Shown: piece after piece, positions 35,929 through 43,413 of the stretch | How positions within the stretch are numbered: position 1 is the stretch's first letter | How the letters are laid out: each line of letters starts with the position of its first letter | Assembly (NCBI GenBank): GCA_964487555.1 | Contig: CAZART010000013.1 | Coordinates: 1-63,427 of the forward strand | Length of the DNA: 63,427 bases | Origin: CAZART01 sp964487555 | GTDB lineage: Bacteria; Bacteroidota; Rhodothermia; Rhodothermales; VXPQ01 | Reading direction: 5' to 3' | Notes under the pieces: model-generated | What the model saw: only the letters and a program-made list of their open reading frames with translations | Told to the model about the DNA's origin: nothing | Database searches by the model: none | Made by a program: the position numbers and the translations under genes

Positions 35929-37516
35929 CCTTGTCCAGCCCGCCTGACCGCCCATACACCGCCGTAAGCGTCCTCAGCTTTCGACGGATCGTCTCGGTCA
36001 ACTCCTCCTCGCAAAAGCGCCACGACCAGTTGCCGTGACCCTTGCCCGGCACGTTCATCCGCGCGTCACTTTCGAGGCCTAGCACGTCTTGCATCGGGCT
36101 GACGACGATGTTGGCCACCGAGGACATCAATGCGCGAATGCACGTCCAGTGCACTTCTTCGCCGTTCTCCCCGAGGCCCAGATACGAGCGCGCGAAGTGC
36201 GTCGCCCGCAGGCCCGAGCCTGCACCGTCACGTTCCATGCTCGACCACCATCCAAGGATCGTGTCGTTGTCGTGCGTCCCGGTATAGGCGACCAGATTCC
36301 GCTCGTAATTGTGAGGCAGGAAAGCATGATCGGCTTCGCCGCCGAAGGCAAACTGAAGAACGGACATCCCCGGAAAACCGAACGTCTCCATGAGCTCCGT
36401 GACGTCGGGCGTGATCATGCCGAGGTTCTCGGCAACCAGCGGTAGCGGCCCGAGAGCACGTTCGATGGCGTGGAAAAGAGAGGCGCCCGGACCCTCCACC
36501 CACCTTCCGTGAATTGCGGTCTCTTCCGAAGCCGGAATCTCCCAGTATCCGGCGAAAGCGCGAAAGTGATCGAGACGAACGAGATCCACCAGGCTGAAAA
36601 TATTCTCGAACCGGCGTGTCCACCACCCATAGCTCTTCTCGCCCATCAGATCCCACCGGTAGATGGGATTGCCCCACCGCTGGCCGGTCTCGCTGAAATA
36701 ATCCGGCGGCACGCCTGCGACGACGCTGCAGCGGCCGGACTCATCCAGATAAAACAGATCCCGATGCGCCCAGACGTCGGCGCTGTCGTGGGCGACGTAG
36801 ATCGGCAGGTCACCGAATAGCCGAATGTCACGCTCGTTGCAGTAGGCACGCAGCCGACTCCATTGCCGGAAGAAGAGAAACTGGAAAAATTCATGCCGCT
36901 CGACGGCCTCCGAATGGTCCGACCTGGCCCGCGCCAGCGCGCCGGGCTCGCGGCGGGCAAGCTCCTGCGGCCAATCGGTCCATGGGACGTCGCCGAAACT
37001 GTTCTTAAGGGCCATGAAAAGCGCGTAGTCGCCGAGCCAATAGGCATTGTCGCTTCGGAATTGATCGAACTCCCTTCGAATAGGCGACGAGCTATCGCCA
37101 CGCAAGCGGTCGAACGCGCGGCGCAGCAGGTCCATCTTATGAGGAATGACCGTGCCGAAGGCGACGTGATCGGAGGGATATACCGGGAGGTCCCGCAGGT
37201 CTTCCGCGGACAGAATCCCCTGCTCGACGAGACGGTCGGGACTCACGAAGAGTGGATTTCCGGCGAAGGTCGACGGACTCGAGTACGGAGAATTTCCGAG
37301 GCCGACGGGCACGAGAGGGAGGACCTGCCAGATGCGCTGGCCGGTCTCGACGAGGAAATCGGCGAATCGATAGGCGGCCGGTCCGAGATCTCCGATCCCG
37401 AAACGTCCGGGAAGAGACGATACGTGAAGAAGGATCCCGCTCGAGCGCGAGACGTCGAGCGGCGTACCGGGTCCGTTCTGAATCGTTCCAGTTTGTTGTA
37501 ATGAATGGCTAAGCAT
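35909..37516 (-). CDS. malQ: 4-alpha-glucanotransferase (amylomaltase)
   Basis: A 535-residue GH77 enzyme that disproportionates maltooligosaccharides. Motifs are GILLHVSSLPGRFGIGDLGP near the N-terminus, VRLDHFRAFAGYWEIP with the nucleophile Asp, VAENLGMITPDV with the Glu, and YTGTHDNDTILGWW. It heads the malQ-treZ-treY block. It would recycle short glucans left by GlgX and TreYZ. The exact start is uncertain by up to about 20 residues; its stop lies in a 48-bp repeat unit. Confidence 0.94.
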   Translation of the reverse strand: MLSHSLQQTGTIQNGPGTPLDVSRSSGILLHVSSLPGRFGIGDLGPAAYRFADFLVETGQRIWQVLPLVPVGLGNSPYSSPSTFAGNPLFVSPDRLVEQGILSAEDLRDLPVYPSDHVAFGTVIPHKMDLLRRAFDRLRGDSSSPIRREFDQFRSDNAYWLGDYALFMALKNSFGDVPWTDWPQELARREPGALARARSDHSEAVERHEFFQFLFFRQWSRLRAYCNERDIRLFGDLPIYVAHDSADVWAHRDLFYLDESGRCSVVAGVPPDYFSETGQRWGNPIYRWDLMGEKSYGWWTRRFENIFSLVDLVRLDHFRAFAGYWEIPASEETAIHGRWVEGPGASLFHAIERALGPLPLVAENLGMITPDVTELMETFGFPGMSVLQFAFGGEADHAFLPHNYERNLVAYTGTHDNDTILGWWSSMERDGAGSGLRATHFARSYLGLGENGEEVHWTCIRALMSSVANIVVSPMQDVLGLESDARMNVPGKGHGNWSWRFCEEELTETIRRKLRTLTAVYGRSGGLDKAVGNGG

Positions 37517-37699
37517 GCTGAGATACTACGTGAACCCGCATCCCATCGTTCACGTGGAGAGCCGGCCGACCGTACGGATAGAAAAACGATAGGGTGGTAT
37601 GCGGGTGTTGCGGCACCAAGAAACGAAATCTATCGCTGGCAGCCGATAAACGTCGCGTAAATTTTCGGTATGGGAGCGGACGTCGGCGAGTCGGAGGCC

Positions 37700-39527
37700 C
37701 TAATCGTCTGGGGGGCGATTTCGCGGCTGAAATAGCCGCTGAAAGCGGATGTATATCGCCTCGAAGAGGCTGCGCGCTTCATCTTCGGGTAGATCCACCA
37801 CGACGGCATGCGCCATGGCGCCGGCTCCGGGCGTATCGACGTACAGCGACTGTACGCCCAGCCGGCGCTGGAAGAGTGTCTGCGTGAGATAGAATACCTG
37901 AAAGCGCTCGGCAGGGAGGATCCACAAGAACTTCCTGAATACGCCCCGTCGCACGAAGAGGTAGGCGTCCGTTGCATCGTACCCGTGGTTCCGGTACTGA
38001 CGCTCCGCAATCGCATAGAGGAGCGGCAGTCCCAGCAGCAGCCACGGAGCCCAGTCCCAGAAGTACGTGGCGACGGCGACCGCGGGGAGGAAAGTCAGCG
38101 CGTACCGCGCGAACGTTCGCCGAATCATCACCCTCGAAACGGATCGGAACCGCTCGGGGAGCGCGAAGGGACGAATCCGCTGCGCAATCGAGAGGATCTC
38201 ATCCTTGCGGGCGAAGGGTGCGGCAACGCGGTAGCCGCGGTCATTCGGATTAAATCCCATCGTCTGAAGCTCGAGCCGATACCATCCGAAGGCTCGCATA
38301 AGCGGATTGGTTCGAATGATGAGGGCCTGAATCTTCTTCAGCGGAATCGTTCCTTCGGAAACCGTCAAAAGGCCGTGGCGGGTATGCAGTTTCCCTTCCT
38401 CAAATCCGAGGCGAAACCCGTAGAACCGGTTCAGATTTGTAAAGATGCCGGTGATCCAGGCCAGCCCACCGACGATGAGGATAGTGCTGAGAACGACCAG
38501 GATCAGCGAGGACTCCAGGACGTCATTGAATGCCTCCAGGCGATTGCCGGAGATCCAACGCGCGACGTCCTCCGGATCCGTGCCCATATACTCCATCGCC
38601 GTGAAAATCAACGCGATGTACAGCAGGGAAAAACGAAAGGCGCCCGACAGGAGGACACGGCGCAGGGACATCGTATGGAGCAGTTCAACGGCCGACTCGT
38701 CGGCCGCGGCGGCACGAGGGGCTTCCGCCGGTGCCTGCGATTCGGGGAGCTCGGCAACGTCGGAAGCTTGCGCGTCGGCAGCGAGGGCGTCGGCAGGGGG
38801 GACGGATTTTTCGGTCGCTTCGTCGTGCCCCCTGCGGTCCTCCTTCAGCGCGCGCTGGTGCGCCCGTACCGACGCGCGGATGGCCCGTGCACGCTCGAGC
38901 GCCACGTATTCAATGACGCCCTCCGTCGACGTGCTGCCGGCCGTCTCGATTTTCACTTTGGCCGTTCCCATCATGCGCGGCAGTAGACTCTGCTCGATCT
39001 CGATATTCTGAATCCGCTCGATCGGGATGTTGCGATGTTGGTAGGTGAAAACACCTTTGTGGATGATGATCTCATCCGGCGTGACGGCATATCGAAACCG
39101 GAGATACTGCAGGAGGATGAGCGGGAGTACGGCGATGCCGTAGATCGCGACGATCACGATGGTGATCCAGGCTTCCGTGTCCGGCCGCCGAAGGACCGGC
39201 AGCAGCACGACCACCAGCGCCGGCATGCTCACGATCAGCCGGTGAACCAGCGTAAGCGGATGCAGGCGTTCCATTTCAGCCTTGTCGACGACGGGATCTT
39301 CCCCCCTGTCCCCGACGGAGTCTTCGCCCTTATCGACGGGGTCGTCCCNNNNNNNNNNNNNNNNNNNNNNNNNNNNNNNNNNNNNNNNNNNNNNNNNNNN
39401 NNNNNNNNNNNNNNNNNNNNNNNNNNNNNNNNNNNNNNNNNNNNNNNNCCTTATCGACGGGGTCGTCCCTCTTATCGACGACGGGCTCTTCCCCATCCTC
39501 GCGTGACGTTTTGTCTCGGATCGTCAT
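37700..39527 (-). CDS. bacterial PH-domain membrane protein (YdbT-like), interrupted by an assembly gap
   Basis: A membrane protein with tandem bacterial PH (bPH2) domains, the YdbT type usually paired with a YdbS-type gene. Conserved PH edges appear as YAVTPDEIIIHKGVFTY, IPIERIQNIEIEQSLL, and again later as GLLTVSEGTIPLKKIQALI and PAERFQVFYLTQTLF. Hydrophobic pairs of helices separate the domains. ATG 39527 overlaps the upstream gene's stop as ATGA. The N-terminus is a repeat (GEEPVVDK, RDDPVDK, GEDSVGDR, GEDPVVDK) containing 100 Ns at 39349-39448. Removing the Ns and one 21-bp overlap restores one frame of 568 residues. Without that, MERLHPLTLVHR at 39274 gives 524 residues. Confidence 0.8.
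39281..39494. repeat. in-gene 21/24-bp repeat with N gap
   Basis: Units 39281-39304 and 39305-39328 are 24 bp; CTTATCGACGGGGTCGTCCC is at 39329-39348, then 100 Ns, then a 21-bp unit at 39450-39470 and a 24-bp unit at 39471-39494. The 21 bases just before the gap (39328-39348) equal the 21 just after it (39449-39469). They encode acidic 7- or 8-residue repeats at the start of the PH protein. Confidence 0.85.
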
Positions 39528-39994
39528 ACCGCGTCTTCGAGGATGTAGTGCTTCAGCGTATCCCGAAGTGATTTGGCCTCTTCGTAATTAAGGCCCGGTA
39601 ACACAACTTCGGAGCTTCTCGAGCCGGCGGTATGCACGATGAGTTTTCCAAGGTCGAACTCTCGTTCGAGGATGTCTTGCGACACGTCGAGGTGCTGGAT
39701 ACGACGAAGAGGAACGACGGTGCGGACGCGGTTCAGTATGCCGCGCTCGAGGTATAGCTCATCGCTGCGCAGGCTGTAACACCAGAACCGATACCGGAGC
39801 GACGGAAGGTAGATGACCGCCAGCGATCCGACGATCAGGACGCCCCCCGCAATGAGGCCGCTCGGCAGCCCGCCGTCCCGCGTACCGAAAAACGAAATCA
39901 GCTCATAGACCGAGGCGACGCCGAAAACCACAACCCAGAATAGCGCCAGCTTGATGCGCCACACCGTCCGAACGGCCGGGTCGAGCGGTCTCAT
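39524..39994 (-). CDS. bacterial PH-domain protein (YdbS-like)
   Basis: A 156-residue protein with two membrane helices (LALFWVVVFGVASVYELI and LIAGGVLIVGSLAVIYL) followed by one bacterial PH domain: YSLRSDELYLERGILNRV, VVPLRRIQHLDVSQDILER and LIVHTAGS. It is the single-domain YdbS type; its stop overlaps the start of the multi-domain partner, the usual ydbS-ydbT layout. The function of these pairs is not settled. MRPLDPAVRTVWR at 39994 is preferred to an upstream start at 40120 that adds a non-conserved segment. Confidence 0.85.
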   Translation of the reverse strand: MRPLDPAVRTVWRIKLALFWVVVFGVASVYELISFFGTRDGGLPSGLIAGGVLIVGSLAVIYLPSLRYRFWCYSLRSDELYLERGILNRVRTVVPLRRIQHLDVSQDILEREFDLGKLIVHTAGSRSSEVVLPGLNYEEAKSLRDTLKHYILEDAV

Positions 39995-40058
39995 GATGTC
40001 GGTTTCTTGCTCCGTTTGACTCAATGATGGTCTCAAATCGGTAGTGGACGGGGGCGAA

Positions 40059-40074
40059 TTAAGGCATTCCTTAA
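40059..40074. promoter_or_regulatory. TTAAGG-CATT-CCTTAA palindrome in a divergent spacer
   Basis: A perfect 6-4-6 inverted repeat lies in the 394 bases between the divergent PH-protein operon (start 39994) and the AraC-type regulator (start 40389), an apt place for an operator. The spacer also has A/T-rich stretches at 40078-40095 and 40130-40150. No other gene is seen in it. Confidence 0.35.
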
Positions 40075-40388
40075 GTAAGCAAAAACAATAAGATACCGCC
40101 CGGAAGAAAAGACGTCGCACACGTATCGAACGAGTACGGATTGTAAAACGACACCGTACACCGGGGAAGAGACGTGTTCTTTACCCGGAACGACGGTGAA
40201 CGACGACGGCGGCCGCGGCAGGGTTTCGTGTATGCCCGAATCCGACTGTGGTTCTTTTGGCTCCTTTTTTGTGATAGCCGTTTCGCCACGATGATCTGGT
40301 GGATCTCGGGCTCAAGGTCGAGCCGTCTACGCATCAATGGTTTCACCTGGGGCCGGCTTTCCGTACACGCTACATTGATAGTAAACAT

Positions 40389-42179
40389 ATGGTATTCGCT
40401 CTACTGGTCTTCCCGATCGTTGCCGCACTGGGTTACGTCGTACATCGAAGGCACATTTGCTCGCTGGAGCGCGAGCTCAGGGCCCACGCTGCCGACGAAA
40501 TGCAGAGCCTCAGGTCGAGCCGTGAGGAGGCTGACCGCAAAGTAAATGAATTTGTAGCGCTCGACCGAGCGCGAAGCCATGTTCTCGTCACGATGATGAG
40601 CAACCTGAGAACGCTGCTCATGATGCTCAAGTCTCCCCTTCAGGCGATGATGCAGGATGCGGGTACGGTGCACCTCGACGATAGCGACGTCGAACGGATG
40701 ATGCATCAGGCCAATCGTCTTCAGCGCAGTCTCGACCAGGTACAGAAGGTGCTTGAGATGGAGCTCGGCTCTGCTGAACTCACCTACCGAAGAGCCGACT
40801 TCGTCTCGACGATCGAACGGTTCGTAAGGTCGCTGCGGCCTCTTGCCGAACGACACGGCGTCACGGTTCAATTTAGCTCCAATCTGGAGGAGTTGCCTTT
40901 CATATTCGATCAGAGCCGCATCGAAGAGGCGGTTCACAGCCTGGTAGAGCGCGCTTTCGCAGATATGGAGTCCGGCGACATGCTGCAGTTTCTTCTCACG
41001 AAGACGGATTCCTCGTCCGACGGGTTCGGCCGCGTCGTACTCGAGATCACCGACAACGGAAGACCCATGGACGATCGCTTTTTAAAGATCTTGCGCTCGC
41101 AGGGGGACTGGACAGCGTTCGAGAAGTCACTTGCCGATTTTACCGCCCTCGGACTCGCACTGGCCCACCGATTGGTCGTGCTCCACGGCGGCGAACTGGA
41201 GGTGGAGGGGCTCGGCAAGCGTGGCACGCGCGTTCGCATTGTGCTTCCTGTGCGTACCGGCCGCGAGTCGCTCTCCGTGGACGGAGAAGCGAAATTCGAA
41301 GAATCCGCAAAAGAGAATATAGAATCCACACAAGATGATTTCGCAGCATCGATGACGGGTGACGGCTTCACGAAGCCCGAGAAGCGGCTTTCGCCCGACG
41401 AACGTCAGGCGGAAGAGAAGCAGACGACCGTGCTCGTCGTCGACGATCACCCGGGCACGCGAGGCTATCTCGCCTATGCACTTCGCCGTCACCACAAGGT
41501 CGTTGAAGCCACTAACGGTCGGGAAGCACTCGATCTCATCAAAGAAGTCGAGCCCGATCTGGTGATCAGCGACATCATGATGCCGGTGATGGACGGCAAC
41601 GAACTCTGCCGCTCCATAAAGTCCGACGAGCGCCTTAGCCACATTCCCATCTTCCTGGTGACCGCCAACGCGGTTCCGACGCTGAAGATGGAAGGCCTTG
41701 AATCCGGCGCCGACGACTATCTCGTGAAGCCGTTCGATCTCGAGGAGGCCGTCATGCGCATCAACAACGAAATCAAGACACGGAGCGAGCTGCGCAAGCG
41801 GTACAGCCGCGAGGTGGTCATCAAGCCGAGCGATATCACCGTCACCTCGGCCGACGAAGCCCTTCTGAACAAGGCACGCATCATCATTGAGGAAAACATC
41901 GAAGAAGGCGATTTCGGCGTGCAGGAACTCGCTGCGGAACTGGGCCTGAGCCCACGCCAGCTCCAGCGGCGCCTGCGCGACACGGTTGACCAGTCGCCTG
42001 TCGAGTTCATCCGCTCGCTTCGTCTTCAGCGAGCGGCTCAGCTGCTCGAAGGGCAGTACGGCAACGTCTCGGAAGTCGCTTATTCGGTGGGCTTCACGAG
42101 CCTCTCGTACTTCGCGAAGTGCTTTCGGGAGCAGTTCGGTTCCTCTCCGTCCGAGTTCAAGTCCCAACAGGCCGCATAG
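40389..42179 (+). CDS. membrane-anchored degenerate sensor kinase / receiver / AraC regulator
   Basis: A 596-residue protein. One membrane helix (MVFALLVFPIVAALGYVV) is followed by a coiled segment, a histidine-kinase-like module (about 55-300), a receiver (about 345-460) and an AraC-type DNA-binding domain (about 490-596). The kinase looks inactive: the H-box reads SNLRTLL where SHELRTPL is expected, and the N-box reads HSLVERAFADME without its Asn pair. G2 (ALGLALAHRLVVLHGGELEV) is recognisable. The receiver is intact (VVDDHPGTRG, LVISDIMMPVMDGNELC, VKPF). The AraC helices are FGVQELAAELGLSPRQLQRR and VSEVAYSVGFTSLSYFAKCF. A GTG at 40299 would add 30 residues before the helix. Confidence 0.85.
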   Translation: MVFALLVFPIVAALGYVVHRRHICSLERELRAHAADEMQSLRSSREEADRKVNEFVALDRARSHVLVTMMSNLRTLLMMLKSPLQAMMQDAGTVHLDDSDVERMMHQANRLQRSLDQVQKVLEMELGSAELTYRRADFVSTIERFVRSLRPLAERHGVTVQFSSNLEELPFIFDQSRIEEAVHSLVERAFADMESGDMLQFLLTKTDSSSDGFGRVVLEITDNGRPMDDRFLKILRSQGDWTAFEKSLADFTALGLALAHRLVVLHGGELEVEGLGKRGTRVRIVLPVRTGRESLSVDGEAKFEESAKENIESTQDDFAASMTGDGFTKPEKRLSPDERQAEEKQTTVLVVDDHPGTRGYLAYALRRHHKVVEATNGREALDLIKEVEPDLVISDIMMPVMDGNELCRSIKSDERLSHIPIFLVTANAVPTLKMEGLESGADDYLVKPFDLEEAVMRINNEIKTRSELRKRYSREVVIKPSDITVTSADEALLNKARIIIEENIEEGDFGVQELAAELGLSPRQLQRRLRDTVDQSPVEFIRSLRLQRAAQLLEGQYGNVSEVAYSVGFTSLSYFAKCFREQFGSSPSEFKSQQAA

Positions 42180-42260
42180 ACCGATACCCCCTTCCGAAAG
42201 GCCGCACGGACCGATAACCCCTTCCGAAAGGCCGCATAGACCGATAACCCCTCCGCCCCT
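42171..42260 (+). repeat. 30-bp units starting on the last codons of the AraC regulator gene
   Basis: Units 42171-42200, 42201-42230 and 42231-42260 open GCCGCATAGACCGATA (second: GCCGCACGGACCGATA). The first unit contains the gene's Ala-Ala-stop (TAG at 42177-42179), so the unit spans the stop codon and the copies follow directly in the spacer. Confidence 0.85.
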
Positions 42261-42263
42261 CCC

Positions 42264-42599
42264 ATGCCCGGCATCGAATTCGAATCGCTGGCTGCGCTCC
42301 TGGAAAGTCCTCCGAATCCCGGAGACGGGAGTCTGCCTCCGTTGTTGCCGACGTGGCATTCGTTCGCATCCTGGGCCGGTGAATCAAACGAGACCGTGGC
42401 CGAAAGCGGCATCAGCATTCGCGTTTCGCCCTCCTGGTACACGCCCCGCTGGAGCCGGCTCGACGCCCTTAGCATCGATGCGTACGACGACCGCTCGGAA
42501 GACGAAGGAGCCGGCGACGCATCGCGCCCTTCACGCCTGACCGCCCTTCGCCGGACGAATCACCTCGTCGCCAGCGTTACGCGCCAGGAGAACGAGTAG
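42264..42599 (+). CDS. small unknown protein
   Basis: A frame of 111 residues beginning MPGIEFESLAALLESPP. Its codons fit the GC-rich third-position use of its neighbours, and the composition (acidic stretch DAYDDRSEDEGAGD) is plausible for a small soluble protein. I recognise no family, no signal peptide and no membrane helix. It follows the 30-bp array after 3 bases and has no clear ribosome-binding site. Open frames on the other strand overlap it, so it could be spurious. Confidence 0.4.
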   Translation: MPGIEFESLAALLESPPNPGDGSLPPLLPTWHSFASWAGESNETVAESGISIRVSPSWYTPRWSRLDALSIDAYDDRSEDEGAGDASRPSRLTALRRTNHLVASVTRQENE

Positions 42600-42703
42600 C
42601 AGCCAGCGCGGTCCGGGCGGATGCCTACGAACGCGTGACCCTTACGTGGTGGCGATGCCGGGACCTTGGGGTGGTCGGAAAAGACGCAGCAAAACTGCTG
42701 ATT

Positions 42704-42907
42704 TGTGTTACGTTTTCAGAACGTAAAACTGTGAGCGGGGGGTAACACCGCCTGCGGAGAAGACCTACGAAGCGGCGGAAAATGTTGCAATGCGGCTCGC
42801 AGCGGTGAAAAGTAATACCGGATCGACGAACAGCGTCTGCGGAGCGCCGTCTCCAGCGCTCCGGTATTACGAATGAAGCCGGTGTTACTCCGATCGAGCG
42901 GTGCTAC
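42704..42907. repeat. cluster of GTAAYACC / GGTRTTAC octamers
   Basis: Octamers at 42742-42749 (GTAACACC), 42812-42819 (GTAATACC), 42863-42870 (GGTATTAC), 42881-42888 (GGTGTTAC), with near matches at 42704 and 42900 (GGTGCTAC). The last three start 18 and 19 bases apart. The surrounding 814 bases (42600-43413) hold no convincing gene; a short GAAGT microsatellite is at 43018-43034. The same octamers cluster at 58155-58302. Confidence 0.65.
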
Positions 42908-43413
42908 GTTTTCTAATCCGGGGTACAAAAGCCTACATCTTCGCAGACCAAATGTAGCATCTCAAACCCACCCGTTTGAATCCCCGAAACGCAGCCAATC
43001 CATGGTATCCCCCCGCTGCGAAGTGAAGTGAAGTGAACTGATGCGTGCGCGCGAGTTCGCGAAGCGACTAGGCCAATCGCATCTCGATCAGCAAATCCAC
43101 CCTGCCCTCGCACGTTCGTCGCTGCCAAGGTGCAGCGCCTGCCCGTGTCGCACACCGGGCGCCTTTGTCCCGTCGCCGAATCGAAAACCACCCCATCATA
43201 AGCGGGCAGGGCGGCATCACAGGCGCGAGACGGCGCACGTAGGCACTCCTCCACCTGAACACTCGATTTTCCCAAACCGGCGACAACAATTTATGCCCGT
43301 TCCTGTAGGTTAGAACCGGGCGAGAGGGGGACCGGGCGGTCGGAGCCTCTCTACTGCGCGAAACGCTCGCCCGATCAACGACACTGACTTTCGAAGAGAT
43401 CTCGCAAACGGCC

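Noticed and set aside
35686..35955. 89-codon minus-strand frame between malQ and treZ
   Set aside because: Overlaps the malQ end in another frame and is made of 48-bp repeats; listed as a curiosity, not called as a gene.
42080..42475. Minus-strand frames over the AraC gene end and 30-bp array
   Set aside because: Antisense to the AraC domain and composed of repeat translation (GLSVRAAFRK-type); the plus-strand frame at 42264 has better codon use.
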